Shown here piece after piece: positions 1-8,477 of a DNA stretch of 30,522 bases. Where the stretch lies: positions 1 through 30,522 of the forward strand of contig CAZMRK010000299.1 in the NCBI GenBank assembly GCA_964568355.1. The letters run 5' to 3'. A program made the translations under genes and the position numbers. The notes beneath the pieces are model-generated. The model had not been told where the DNA came from, searched no databases, and saw only the letters and a list, made by a program, of their open reading frames with translations. Numbering within the stretch: position 1 is the first letter of the stretch; each line of letters starts with the position of its first letter. Origin of the DNA: JAJPJX01 sp964568355 (GTDB lineage: Bacteria; Acidobacteriota; Terriglobia; Bryobacterales; Bryobacteraceae).

Positions 1-177
1 AGGTACCAGTACGATGCACTGGGCTTTTTCCAGCAGGTCTTGCGGAATCCCTTTGTCCGGGGTCGCCATGATTTCGGAGAACAGCTCTGCTGCATCGCCC
101 AGACGCTCCGGGGCCTTCTGTGCCGCGAAGCCGAGCGAAGAGGTGAGCAGGATGAGAACGAAGGCCAGTTTACGCAT
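1..177 (-). CDS. SYLF (Ysc84-like) lipid-binding domain protein, N-terminal part
   Basis: Fifty-nine residues are visible before the gene leaves the window. The protein starts MRKLAFVLILLTSSLGFAA, a signal peptide, and continues into the opening of a SYLF domain: a helix with ERLGDAAELFSEIM, then TPDKGIPQDLLEKAQCIVLVP, which matches the conserved 'iP..ll..A..i.v.P' entry of the family. SYLF proteins bind phosphoinositides in eukaryotes; the bacterial secreted forms have no firm function. The ATG is preceded by GAGGA eight bases upstream. It lies 70 bases after the slipin stop on the same strand, so it is probably the last visible gene of a GntR-slipin-SYLF operon with an envelope-related role. 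The C-terminal glycine-rich part of the domain is outside the window. Confidence 0.8.
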   Translation of the reverse strand, partial: MRKLAFVLILLTSSLGFAAQKAPERLGDAAELFSEIMATPDKGIPQDLLEKAQCIVLVP

Positions 178-247
178 GTTCTCTATCCTCGCACACCCAA
201 CGCTCGGTTCGGATGGCGTTCTGATTGATTTTTCCGCGGCATTCCGC

Positions 248-1117
248 TCAGGAATTCTTGGCCAGCGAAGTGGTTGCCAGGGTGCCTCCCAAGCCCATGG
301 TTTCGACCGCCGAAGAGGGCACAATCACCATGGAGCCCTTCTCCTTGATGGCTTCGTACAACATATTCATGGCTCGCAGGTGCAGGGCCACCGGATTGTC
401 CTGGTAGGTCAGGGCAGCCTGTGAAAACTTCTCTGCGATTTCGGTCTCGGCCGTACCCAGGATGATACGGGCCTGGCGCTCCCGTTCGGCCTGCGCCTGG
501 AGCGACATGGCATCTTCCAGACCTCCTGGAATCTGCACGTCCCGGATCTCGACCGATTGCACCGTGATTCCCCACGGATTGGTCTTGCTGTCCAGAATCC
601 TCTGGAGTTCGTGGCCCAGCATTTCGCGTTCGGCGACCATCTGCGAGAGTTCGTGACGCCCGATTGACTCCCGCAGCGCTGTCTGCGCCGCCATGTGGAT
701 GGCCTCTTCGAACTGCTGTACCTCGAGCACGCATTTCTCGGCATCCCACACCATCCAGAAGATGATGGCGTCGACATTCACCGGAACCGTGTCGCGGGTC
801 AGCGTCGATTCGGCGGCTACTTTGGCTACTCTGACCCTCTGGTCCACGAAGCGGCTGAGGGTATCGATCACCGGAATCATGTGAAACCAGCCCGGACCTC
901 GCAGGCCGATGTAACGCCCCAGGCGCAACACGGCCACCTTTTCCCATTGGTCCGCCACGCGGATCGCGAACATCAGGTAAAGGCCCAGCAGGACTCCAGC
1001 CACCAGCGGGCCGGAGCCCCCGAGAACGGCTGACGCCGTCCCTCCCACCACACAGCAAAGGATGCACAAGGCGATCCCGATACCGCTGATTTTTGCCGGC
1101 ACGTTGATCAGATTCAT
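248..1117 (-). CDS. Slipin / SPFH (band 7) membrane protein
   Basis: 289 residues. Two hydrophobic segments at about residues 8-27 and 29-47 anchor the protein. A prohibitin/stomatin-type SPFH domain follows: WEKVAVLRLGRYIGLRGPGW, PVIDTLSRFVDQRV, TLTRDTVPVNVDAIIFWMVWDAEK, then the helical stretch with QTALRESIGRHELSQMVAEREML and SVEIRDVQIPGGLEDAMSLQAQAERER. This is the slipin pattern, a little longer at the N-terminus than the roughly 250-residue minimal forms. Slipins form membrane-bound oligomers, often with a partner protease; no NfeD-type protease is next to this one. The frame is open to 1222, but the ATG at 1117 has AGGAG just upstream and begins right after the GntR stop, so I chose it. 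Four bases separate it from the upstream regulator gene, implying co-transcription. Confidence 0.88.
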   Translation of the reverse strand: MNLINVPAKISGIGIALCILCCVVGGTASAVLGGSGPLVAGVLLGLYLMFAIRVADQWEKVAVLRLGRYIGLRGPGWFHMIPVIDTLSRFVDQRVRVAKVAAESTLTRDTVPVNVDAIIFWMVWDAEKCVLEVQQFEEAIHMAAQTALRESIGRHELSQMVAEREMLGHELQRILDSKTNPWGITVQSVEIRDVQIPGGLEDAMSLQAQAERERQARIILGTAETEIAEKFSQAALTYQDNPVALHLRAMNMLYEAIKEKGSMVIVPSSAVETMGLGGTLATTSLAKNS

Positions 1118-1121
1118 GGGA

Positions 1122-1535
1122 CTATCTCCTCTTCTTCTGTGAATCAGTTCGATGAGTTCGGTCATGGAGTTGCTCCAGCAGGTCTTCGATCGTGAAACCG
1201 GCGCTACCCGCCCGCGCCACAAATTCGTTTACCAGTTGGGCCAGATACAGCCGGCGGTCCTCCTCGTCCTGCTGCGCAGGCTGGGAGGCGATGAAGGTGC
1301 CCGTACCCTGCTGCGTATCGAGCACACCCCGGATCTCCAACTCGCGATAGGCCCGCATCACCGTGTTGGGATTGATGGACAAATCCACCGCCATTTGTCG
1401 CACTGTGGGCAGTTGATCGCCCGGGTTCAGCGCGCCGGCGGCGATTCCCGCCATGACCTGATCGATGATCTGGCGGTAAACGGGAACGCCGCTGCGGCCA
1501 TCCAGACGGAATTCGAAACTCCGCATGTGATTCAT
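1122..1535 (-). CDS. GntR-family repressor, YtrA subfamily
   Basis: 137 residues. A GntR winged helix occupies residues 5-75: GVPVYRQIIDQVMAGIAAG, GDQLPTVRQMAVDLSINPNTVMRAYRELE and the wing GVLDTQQGTGTFI. The short tail of about 50 residues contains a helix (LAQLVNEFVARAGSAGFTIEDLLEQL). This small form without an FCD or UTRA domain is typical of YtrA-type repressors, which usually sit first in an operon with membrane or transporter genes and repress it. Here the gene lies four bases before slipin. A second in-frame ATG three codons in is an alternative start. An inverted repeat overlapping the promoter lies 11 bases upstream, which suggests autorepression of the whole operon. Family assignment is firm; the effector is unknown. 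Confidence 0.9.
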   Translation of the reverse strand: MNHMRSFEFRLDGRSGVPVYRQIIDQVMAGIAAGALNPGDQLPTVRQMAVDLSINPNTVMRAYRELEIRGVLDTQQGTGTFIASQPAQQDEEDRRLYLAQLVNEFVARAGSAGFTIEDLLEQLHDRTHRTDSQKKRR

Positions 1536-1545
1536 CTATTCAAAT

Positions 1546-1572
1546 AGTGTACTAGTTTTATGATACAGTCAA
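1546..1572 (-). promoter_or_regulatory. Promoter -35 with overlapping GntR/YtrA-like operator
   Basis: On the minus strand TTGACT (1572-1567) reads as a -35 box, with weak -10 candidates 15-17 bases further on. Overlapping it is an imperfect inverted repeat with half-sites AGTGTA (1546-1551) and TACAGT (1564-1569) separated by 12 bases. AGTGTA...TACACT-type repeats are characteristic operators of YtrA-like GntR proteins. Its position against the -35 box fits repression of the regulator-slipin-SYLF operon. The match is by eye. Confidence 0.5.
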
Positions 1573-1713
1573 GAGAAAAGTACGGTGGCTCAGTTTCAGG
1601 AGAAGGGGCTAGCGCCCGGACCGTGAAGTCCGCTCCCTGAAGGTCGCGGTTCGGTGGCGGAACGGAACTGCGCGCGCCAGCAAGCGGACGAAGCGAATCA
1701 CCCGGTCGCAGTA

Positions 1714-4260
1714 CTAGCGCTCGTCGTCGTCCAGATCGAGCGTCAGAGGGCCAAAGGCTGCGCGCCGGATTTCCGGATAGGGGGTGGTCCAGCCGCGCAC
1801 CTGATGCCACAGGATCCGGTTGAGTTTTTCGGTGGGAGCCGCATCCGGCACGTCGAAGCGCATCTTCATGGAAGCGCGCGCCGCCTGCCGTTCCACGCCG
1901 GCCAGCGCCTTGAGCGGCGGATTCACATCGAACAGCGATTGCGAGGGAGTTACGGCATCATAGCCAGTGAAGTCGGGTTCGTTCTGGAAGCTGGCCCGCA
2001 TGTCATTGGCGATCAGATCAAACAAGGAAAGCGAGGGCAGTCCCAGAATCAGCTCGATAGTTTTGAGCATGCTGGGGTGCGAATAGAACGTGGAATCCAC
2101 GTGTCCGCGGCGCGCGTAGGGGCTTGCGACCAGCGCTACCGTGCGATGTCCGTCCACGTGGTCAACGCCGTTCTGCGCATCGTCCTCCACCACGAAGATC
2201 GCCATCTTCTTCCAGAACGGGGTATGGGTAAGCGCTTCGACGATCTGTCCCAGGGCGAGGTCATTGTCGGCCACCATAGCCTTGGGCGTGGAGGTGCCAG
2301 GCGCCGTGCCCCGGGTGTGGTTGGAGGGCAGTTGCACAATGGTCAGATTGGGCATGCGCCCCTCGTTCTTCCACTTTTCCAGATCCGCCAGAAAGATCCG
2401 CGCTCGGGCGACATCCGGGATCGACGTGGAATAGGACGGATAGTTACGCGCCAGGATGGCATTCAGCGGCGCCAGGGGGGCGGTGGTCTGCCAGCGCTGG
2501 AGGAATGTCTCCCCTTTTCTCCATTCTTCCAGCAGGTCGGCCCGCTCGCGATGGCTGGCTTCATTCCTGCGGCCGGCGTATTCTCCGTAGACCCGCACCG
2601 TCTTGCCTGCCGTCAGGGCCGCGTCCCAGATGAATCCATTCTTGGAGTATGCAATCGGATCGGTGCCGTCAAACGGGTAGCTGCGTCCCACATATCCCGG
2701 CCAGAGGCAATAGTCGGTCTCGTTAGCCTGGGTCAGCCACTGGTGCCCGTCGCCGCTATTGCCGCCGGTGGCGTAGAAGTTATCCAGCAGCACGAACTGC
2801 TCGGCGATTCGATGCTGATTGGGGGTCACCTCGGCGCCAAACATCACCAGAGAGGGGTCGCCGTTTCCTTTGGCGATGTCGCCGAAAACCTGATCATAGG
2901 TTCGGTTTTCCTTGATGACATAGACCACATACTCGATAGGCGAGGGATCGCCGGCGCGCACCGGCACAGCCATTGCCGCCCGATCGGCGTTGCGAGAAGG
3001 CGTCGAGGTCTCCGCGGGCGGAACATGATTGTTTTCCGCTACCGCAGTCGTGTAGCTGGCCAGTTGCGCCGCGTCCGGGATGGGCAACACACTGATCGAT
3101 CCGCGATTGGCGTGCACAAAGCGCTTGCGGGGCTCCTCGCGCCATCCCGATCCAGGGCCGAGCAGCGTAGCCGCCGCCAGGTATCTGCCGTCGGGGCTGA
3201 TCGCCAGCCCGTTGGGATACCACGCAGTTGGAATCAACCCCAACAGCTTTCCGTCGGAAGGCTGCACGACAGCCACGGCGTTGATCCCGCCGCAAGCGGC
3301 GTAGAGCCGAGATCCGTCCGGGGCCAGCGCAAGCGCGGTGGGGGCGATTCCCGCGACGGGCCGGCCGAACGGCGCCAGCGCAATGGTGCGGACCACGCGC
3401 TGCTCACGGGTATCGATCACGGAGATGGAATCTTCGTTGCCATTGGCTACATAGAGCCGCGAGCCTGCTTCGTCCCAGGCCAGCGCGGTCGGATGCAATC
3501 CCACCGCGATGGTGTGTGTGACCTGCGCGGTGGTGAGATCGATCCGGCTGATCGTGCCAGTGGAGGCGATGCCGCGCCGGTCGACCACGACGCGGTCGGC
3601 GTCCTTGGCCAGTCCGGTGGCTCCCGTGAGATCTCCGGCGGCGGGCACTCTCCCACCCCAATTGGATACGTAGCCAACCGTTCCGCCGGCGTCGATGACC
3701 GCGCCGAAGGGAGCTTTCCCGATCTCGACGGTGGCTCCCGGCTGTCCGGTTGCCAGGTCCACCAGACCCACCTGGTTGGCATTCACCAGGGGCACCAGCG
3801 CCAGCCGCCGGCCGTGCGCATCGCGACGAGGAGCGATGGCGGGAGCGCCGGTCAGGACCGCATTCCAACCCGGTCCCACTTCATCGGCCTTACCGCCGGC
3901 CACCACGAACAGCCCCGCTTTCTTATTCGCCGCCGCGGTTGCCAGTGCCTGGCCGGTGGCCGGATCGAAGCGTAACCCGGCCAGGCCGGGAGTGCCGGCC
4001 AGCGGGACGCGTTCGATGATCCGGTTGGCCTGCCAGTCCATGCGGAATACCTGGCCGGCGTTCAGAACCCACAATTCCCCCGTGGTGGCGCCGAAAGTCA
4101 GGCCATAGACCCGCCCCTGGAAGATCGTTTGCACACCTGCGGGCGTAATATTCTGCCGTGTAGGGATCACTCCCGGGTCTGTAACTGATCGCACCGGGCG
4201 ATCCGCCGTCTGCCCTGCCGCGCCCGTCACTCCGAGAAGGAACAAGACCAGCTTCCGCAT
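1714..4260 (-). CDS. Secreted YncE-like beta-propeller / alkaline phosphatase-superfamily phosphoesterase
   Basis: 848 residues with an N-terminal signal peptide (MRKLVLFLLGVTGAAGQ). Residues from about 45 to 410 hold repeated propeller blades of the YVTN/YncE kind, for example AWDEAGSRLYVANGNEDSIS, then ALAPDGSRLYAACGG and ISPDGRYLAAAT. The C-terminal half belongs to the phosphoesterase branch of the alkaline phosphatase superfamily (PF04185-like): VYVIKENRTYDQVFGD near residue 450, then NSGDGHQWLTQANETDY near 505 and VEDDAQNGVDHVDGHRTV near 695, giving the expected Asp/His metal ligands. The architecture matches proteins annotated as bifunctional YncE/alkaline phosphatase family. The substrate is unknown. 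It is divergent from soxC, sharing a 67-base gap. I see no clear Shine-Dalgarno sequence before the ATG. The complementary strand is open for long stretches, but those frames are not protein-like. Confidence 0.88.
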   Translation of the reverse strand: MRKLVLFLLGVTGAAGQTADRPVRSVTDPGVIPTRQNITPAGVQTIFQGRVYGLTFGATTGELWVLNAGQVFRMDWQANRIIERVPLAGTPGLAGLRFDPATGQALATAAANKKAGLFVVAGGKADEVGPGWNAVLTGAPAIAPRRDAHGRRLALVPLVNANQVGLVDLATGQPGATVEIGKAPFGAVIDAGGTVGYVSNWGGRVPAAGDLTGATGLAKDADRVVVDRRGIASTGTISRIDLTTAQVTHTIAVGLHPTALAWDEAGSRLYVANGNEDSISVIDTREQRVVRTIALAPFGRPVAGIAPTALALAPDGSRLYAACGGINAVAVVQPSDGKLLGLIPTAWYPNGLAISPDGRYLAAATLLGPGSGWREEPRKRFVHANRGSISVLPIPDAAQLASYTTAVAENNHVPPAETSTPSRNADRAAMAVPVRAGDPSPIEYVVYVIKENRTYDQVFGDIAKGNGDPSLVMFGAEVTPNQHRIAEQFVLLDNFYATGGNSGDGHQWLTQANETDYCLWPGYVGRSYPFDGTDPIAYSKNGFIWDAALTAGKTVRVYGEYAGRRNEASHRERADLLEEWRKGETFLQRWQTTAPLAPLNAILARNYPSYSTSIPDVARARIFLADLEKWKNEGRMPNLTIVQLPSNHTRGTAPGTSTPKAMVADNDLALGQIVEALTHTPFWKKMAIFVVEDDAQNGVDHVDGHRTVALVASPYARRGHVDSTFYSHPSMLKTIELILGLPSLSLFDLIANDMRASFQNEPDFTGYDAVTPSQSLFDVNPPLKALAGVERQAARASMKMRFDVPDAAPTEKLNRILWHQVRGWTTPYPEIRRAAFGPLTLDLDDDER

Positions 4261-4268
4261 AGATACAA

Positions 4269-4321
4269 AGGACAGACTATCAGAAGACTGTTACAATCGC
4301 CCCATCTCCCGGGAGGGGAGG
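4269..4321 (+). promoter_or_regulatory. soxC promoter and ribosome binding site
   Basis: AGGACA (4269-4274), a 17-base spacer and TACAAT (4292-4297) make a plausible housekeeping promoter, putting the transcript start near 4304. The perfect palindrome CTCCCGGGAG (4306-4315) lies just after that point. The purine-rich GGGAGGGGAGG (4311-4321) ends six bases before the soxC ATG and serves as the ribosome binding site. Confidence 0.5.
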
Positions 4322-4327
4322 TTTCTG

Positions 4328-5548
4328 ATGAAAGATTCCGTTACCAGCCGGCGGTGCTGGCTCGGGTTGACTGCGGCGGTCGGGGCTGGGTTGACCGGCT
4401 GCAAATCGTCCGGGCCAGCGTCAACCGAAGAGGAAGGCGCCCGCAACCTGGGCAAGCCTGTAAGCGCCTATGGGGCGCGTTCTCCGTTTGAAACGGCAAG
4501 CCGCGCGCTACCGGACACGCGCACTCCGGAGGCCGCCTCCAGCCGCACACCATTGCAGGACTCCTATGGCGTCCTGACTCCTTCCTCGCTGCACTTCGAG
4601 CGGCACCACGCCGGCGTGCCGAACATCGATCCGGCCAGGCACCGCCTTCTGCTTCACGGCCTGGTGGATCAGCCGTTGATTTTCACGATGGAGGAGATCC
4701 GGCGCATGCCGTCGGTCTCTCGCATCCACTTTCTGGAGTGTTCCGGCAACGGCGGCAGCGAATGGGGCGCCAAGACCGGCCGCGATGCCCAGGCAAGCTG
4801 CGGGTTGGCCAGTTGCAGCGAATGGACCGGCGTTCCACTTGCGGCGCTGCTGCGCCAGGCCGGCGTGCAGAAGGCGGCCAAGTGGCTCATCGCCGAAGGC
4901 GCCGACCCCTGCAAGATGCAGCGCAGTCTTCCGATCGAGAAAGCCATGGACGACACCCTGGTGGCCTGGGGCCAGAATGGAGAGGCACTGCGGCCGGAGC
5001 AAGGCTATCCACTGCGGCTGGTCGTGCCCGGATGGGAGGGCAACATCAACGTCAAGTGGCTGCGCCGCATCAAGGCCGTCGACCAGCCCTACATGGCGCG
5101 TGATGAAACATCCCACTATACCGATCTGATGCCTGACGGCAAGGCCCGCATCTTTACCTTCGTCATGGAGGCGAAGTCGCTGATCACGTTTCCTTCGGGA
5201 GGCCAGAAACTCAGCGGCCCCGGCCCTTACGAGATTACGGGCCTGGCGTGGTCCGGCCGCGGACGCATCGAGCGCGTGGAGGTCTCGACCGACGCCGGCC
5301 AGACCTGGCGGGATGCGGTTCTCCAGGAACCTCGCCTGAGCATGGCATTCACGCGCTTCCGTTTTCCCTGGCAATGGGATGGTTCTCCCGTGGTTCTGCA
5401 GTCGCGGTGCACGGATCAGACCAGCTATGTGCAGCCCACGAAAGAGGCGCTCATCGCCGCGCGGGGGAAAAACTCCCAGTATCACTACAACGGTATTCAA
5501 GCGTGGAAGGTTCTGTCCGATGGGAAGGTGACCAATGCTGATGCCTAG
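4328..5548 (+). CDS. soxC: SoxC-like sulfite dehydrogenase, molybdopterin subunit
   Basis: 406 residues. The N-terminus SRRCWLGLTAAVGAGLTGC has a twin-arginine start and a lipobox (LTGC, Cys25), so the protein is predicted to be Tat-exported and lipid-anchored. The sulfite oxidase fold follows: FERHHAGVPNID near residue 90, HFLECSGNGGSEWG at about 134-147, and ASCSEWTGVPL at 161-171, where Cys163 is the expected molybdenum ligand. The C-terminal Mo-co dimerisation domain contains GLAWSGRGRIERVEVSTDAGQTW. In the Sox pathway SoxC with SoxD removes electrons from the sulfur bound to SoxY. The other sox genes are not in this window, so a stand-alone sulfite dehydrogenase is equally possible. It overlaps soxD by 14 bases, showing translational coupling. 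An RBS sits six bases before the ATG. Confidence 0.9.
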   Translation: MKDSVTSRRCWLGLTAAVGAGLTGCKSSGPASTEEEGARNLGKPVSAYGARSPFETASRALPDTRTPEAASSRTPLQDSYGVLTPSSLHFERHHAGVPNIDPARHRLLLHGLVDQPLIFTMEEIRRMPSVSRIHFLECSGNGGSEWGAKTGRDAQASCGLASCSEWTGVPLAALLRQAGVQKAAKWLIAEGADPCKMQRSLPIEKAMDDTLVAWGQNGEALRPEQGYPLRLVVPGWEGNINVKWLRRIKAVDQPYMARDETSHYTDLMPDGKARIFTFVMEAKSLITFPSGGQKLSGPGPYEITGLAWSGRGRIERVEVSTDAGQTWRDAVLQEPRLSMAFTRFRFPWQWDGSPVVLQSRCTDQTSYVQPTKEALIAARGKNSQYHYNGIQAWKVLSDGKVTNADA

Positions 5549-6080
5549 TCTGATCGTCGTGCTGGCGCTGCTTGCGGCCGGACGGGCTCCCACGCCGGAG
5601 GAGATTCGCAACTGGGATATTTCCGTTGCGCCGGATGGCACGGGCCTGCCGGATGGCCGAGGAACAGCCGCCGAAGGAAGGGAGACATACTCCAGGCGCT
5701 GCGCGCGCTGTCACGGAGCAAAGGGTGAAGGGCGCGACAGCGTGCCACTGGCCGGAGGGCAGGGAACGCTCCAGTCCCCCAAGCCACTGCGTACCGTAGG
5801 TAGTTACTGGCCCTACGCCACCACGATCTTTGACTACGTGAACCGGGCCATGCCATTCGACAAGCCGGGTACTCTGACGCACAATCAGGTGTATTCGCTG
5901 ACGGCCTACATCCTTTATCTCAACGGGATGGTCGGAGAGAGCGCGGAGATGAGCGCGCGGACGCTGCCGCAGGTGCGGATGCCGAATCGCGACGGATTTA
6001 TAGCCGATCCCCGCCCCGACACAGGTCCGCCACGCCGGGGCACAGCCCCGCGCGGACGCACATCCCCGGTCGCTCATTGA
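5535..6080 (+). CDS. soxD: SoxD-like c-type cytochrome
   Basis: 181 residues. A hydrophobic signal peptide (MLMPSLIVVLALLAAG) precedes one haem c motif, CARCH at residues 56-60, with Met106 in RAMPFDKPGTL as probable distal ligand. Segments WDISVAPDGTGLPDGRGTA, YWPYATTIFDYVNRAMP and MPNRDGFIADPRPD are the family signature of SoxD/SorB-like mono-haem cytochromes that accept electrons from SoxC. The gene starts inside the soxC end (14-base overlap); an ATG six bases further on is an alternative start. After the usual ending near PDPRPD there is an extra proline/arginine-rich tail of about 18 residues, which may be read-through into decayed flanking sequence. Confidence 0.88.
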   Translation: MLMPSLIVVLALLAAGRAPTPEEIRNWDISVAPDGTGLPDGRGTAAEGRETYSRRCARCHGAKGEGRDSVPLAGGQGTLQSPKPLRTVGSYWPYATTIFDYVNRAMPFDKPGTLTHNQVYSLTAYILYLNGMVGESAEMSARTLPQVRMPNRDGFIADPRPDTGPPRRGTAPRGRTSPVAH

Positions 6081-6310
6081 AACTCCACCGGTGAATCCGG
6101 TCGTTTCCTCGATAAAGCAAATGGGATTGCCGAGAGGGCCTTTGGCATAGAGCGGCTGCTCGCCCCACGCCTGCGTTTCAATCCGTTGTGGGAGAAAGAG
6201 CGGCCGCTCCTACCCGGCGAAATAGTTTTTCCAGGTCCGGTACGGCGAAGTGGAGGCGATCCAGATTGGGCCGCGCATTCTGGCCGTCTCCATGGACGCA
6301 GAGATCGTAA
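6078..6310 (-). pseudogene. Decayed VOC-family (glyoxalase-like) gene, C-terminal remnant
   Basis: Two minus-strand frames together give the C-terminal module of a VOC-family protein. The first reads PNLDRLHFAVPDLEKLFRRV, ending GAAALSPTTD at a TGA (6180-6178). The second reads IETQAWGEQPLYAKGPLGNP, then ICFIEETTGFTGG. In intact relatives these are one continuous stretch ('...YFAVDDLEALFARA...IETQPWGERSFYA.DPFGNPLCFVDE.T.FTG'). A frameshift near 6180-6195 separates them here; the second frame also meets a TAG at 6212-6210 upstream. No start codon or N-terminal half is present, and speA begins where it would lie. The remnant is the main content of the 400-base gap between soxD and speA. Confidence 0.65.
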
Positions 6311-6445
6311 CGGCAGCCGGATTTTCGAGCGATTCTCCTGTCACACAGTTGTAGCTCTTCTGGGCCAGGCAGAGGCTCCACGCCGCCCCTGGCGCCAGCC
6401 CCGCCGGATTCATTTCGCCGCCCCAGTTTTCCCTTGCCTAATCCG

Positions 6446-6478
6446 GTCCTTTCGAAGGACACTGAAGTTTTGGAGGAG
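6446..6478 (+). promoter_or_regulatory. speA leader: small hairpin and start-deciding RBS
   Basis: A perfect six-base stem with a three-base loop, GTCCTT-TCG-AAGGAC, lies at 6446-6460. The strong Shine-Dalgarno sequence GGAGGAG (6472-6478) stands five bases before TTG at 6484, whereas the first in-frame ATG (6520) has no such site. This favours the TTG start. Confidence 0.55.
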
Positions 6479-6483
6479 CAGAC

Positions 6484-8433
6484 TTGGAAAGAAACGGCGG
6501 CCGGAAAAGTTCCCTGGTCATGGAGCCGACCGAACGATGGACCGCGGAGCACGCCAACGATCTCTACGATGTCGCCAGTTGGGGTAAAGGCTATTTCTCG
6601 ATCGATGAGGAAGGCCACATGCGCGTCCATCCTGATAAGGACCCGCTTCGTTCCATCGACCTGAAGCAACTGGTCGATACGCTGGTCCTGCGCGGTATCT
6701 CGCTGCCCATTCTGGTTCGGTTTGCCGACATCCTGCAGCATCGTCTGGGCGAGCTTCACCAGGCGTTCGAGACGGCGATTTCCGAGCACAAGTATCTGGG
6801 GCAATATTTCTGCGTCTACCCCATCAAGGTCAACCAGCAGCGCCAAGTGGTGGAAGAGGTGCTGGAGTTCGGCCGTCCCTACCATTTCGGTCTGGAGGCC
6901 GGCTCGAAACCGGAGCTGATGGCCGTCATGGCCATGGCGGGGAACGACACCCCCATCGTCTGCAACGGCTTCAAGGACGATGAGTACATCGAGATGGCCA
7001 TGCTTGCCCAGAAGATGGGGCGGCGCATCATTCCGGTCATTGAAAAGTACACCGAACTACCGCTGATTTTGAAACATTCGGCGCGGGTCGGCGTGCGGCC
7101 CACAATCGGACTGCGCGTCAAGCTGGCTACCCGGGGATCCGGACGCTGGAAGTCCTCCGGCGGCTACCGCTCCAAGTTCGGGCTTTCGGCCACCGAGGCC
7201 ATGCGCGCTCTGCAGGAGCTCAAAGTGCTCGGCATGAGCGATTGCCTCCAGTTGCTCCATTTCCACCTTGGCAGCCAGATCACCAACATCCGCCAGATCA
7301 AGGCCGCGGTCAACGAGGCTGCACGGGTTTATGCGGAACTTGCGCGCTCCGGCGCCGGGCTGCGCTATCTCGACGTGGGTGGCGGACTTGGCATCGATTA
7401 TGACGGTTCGCAGACCGATTTTGAATCCAGCGTCAACTACACGCTCCAGGAGTATGCCAACGACGTCATTTACCACGTCCAGAGCGTATGCGACGAGGCG
7501 AGTGTACCGCATCCCACCATCGTCACCGAAAGCGGCCGGGCCATCACCGCCTACCACTCCGCTTTGGTGTTCAATGTCCTTGGCGTGGCCGGCCTGGGTG
7601 AGGAGGAGACGATTCCCGAGCTTCCCGCCGAGCCGGAGCAGCCGCTGATCGATCTGCAGGAGACGTTCCGGTCGCTCAGCACCAAAAATCTGCTGGAAAG
7701 TTACCACGACGCGCAGCAGGCCCTCGATCAGGCGCTCAACCTGTTCAGCCTGGGGTATCTCTCGCTCGAACAGCGTTGCCTCACGGAAAATCTCTACTGG
7801 GCCATCTGCCGCAAAATTTACAAGTTGGCAGCCGATCTCGATTTCTTCCCGGAGGAGCTGGAAGGCCTGGATGCCATGCTCTCGGATACCTATTTCTGCA
7901 ACTTCTCGCTGTTCCAGAGCATGCCCGATAGCTGGGCCATCAAGCAGTTGTTCCCCATCATGCCGATTCACCGCCTGAACGAGCGTCCCACCCATGACGC
8001 CGTGCTGGGCGATATCACCTGCGATTCGGACGGGAAGGTGGATCAATTCATCGACCGGCGCGATGTCAAGCGCACCCTCAAGCTACACTCCTTCAACGGC
8101 AGCGAATATTATCTGGGGGCATTCCTGATCGGAGCCTACCAGGAGATTCTGGGCGATCTGCACAATCTGTTTGGCGATACCAACGCCGTGCACGTGCGTC
8201 TCAGCGAATCGGGCGAGGTCATTCTCGATTCGGTGATCAAAGGCGACACGGTCCGGGAAGTGCTGAATTATGTGCAGTTTTCCTCCGACTCGCTGGTTGC
8301 CAAGCTGCGCCGCGACGTCGAATCCGCGCTTCGCGAAGGCCGCATCGGGTACGAAGAGTCCGGCCGGCTGCTGCGTTTCTACGAAGAGGGGCTTCACGGC
8401 TACACCTATCTCGAAGACTCACACGAGCACTAA
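6484..8433 (+). CDS. speA: Biosynthetic arginine decarboxylase
   Basis: 649 residues, the usual length for SpeA. It converts arginine to agmatine, the first step of polyamine synthesis by the agmatine route, in the cytoplasm with PLP. The start of the protein matches the family (WTAEHANDLYDVASWGKGYFSI). The PLP lysine is Lys115 in VYPIKVNQQR. The barrel glycines and phosphate-binding region are in HLGSQITNIRQIKAAVNEA and YLDVGGGLGIDYDGS; TESGRAITAYHSALVF follows, and the C-terminal part holds HRLNERPTHDAVLGDITCDS with the catalytic cysteine. TTG at 6484 is chosen because of the GGAGGAG five bases upstream; ATG at 6520 would drop twelve residues that show little conservation. No agmatine-processing gene is in the window. 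Confidence 0.95.
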   Translation: MERNGGRKSSLVMEPTERWTAEHANDLYDVASWGKGYFSIDEEGHMRVHPDKDPLRSIDLKQLVDTLVLRGISLPILVRFADILQHRLGELHQAFETAISEHKYLGQYFCVYPIKVNQQRQVVEEVLEFGRPYHFGLEAGSKPELMAVMAMAGNDTPIVCNGFKDDEYIEMAMLAQKMGRRIIPVIEKYTELPLILKHSARVGVRPTIGLRVKLATRGSGRWKSSGGYRSKFGLSATEAMRALQELKVLGMSDCLQLLHFHLGSQITNIRQIKAAVNEAARVYAELARSGAGLRYLDVGGGLGIDYDGSQTDFESSVNYTLQEYANDVIYHVQSVCDEASVPHPTIVTESGRAITAYHSALVFNVLGVAGLGEEETIPELPAEPEQPLIDLQETFRSLSTKNLLESYHDAQQALDQALNLFSLGYLSLEQRCLTENLYWAICRKIYKLAADLDFFPEELEGLDAMLSDTYFCNFSLFQSMPDSWAIKQLFPIMPIHRLNERPTHDAVLGDITCDSDGKVDQFIDRRDVKRTLKLHSFNGSEYYLGAFLIGAYQEILGDLHNLFGDTNAVHVRLSESGEVILDSVIKGDTVREVLNYVQFSSDSLVAKLRRDVESALREGRIGYEESGRLLRFYEEGLHGYTYLEDSHEH

Positions 8434-8477
8434 CCTGTTGGTTTTGCTCCATCTGATCGTCTGACGCGGCGCCGGCA

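Noticed and set aside
1654..3975. Very long plus-strand open frame opposite the propeller/phosphoesterase gene
   Set aside because: Its translation is low-complexity, rich in Arg, His and Gly, with no family pattern, while the minus strand gives clear domains. It is a by-product of GC-rich codons.
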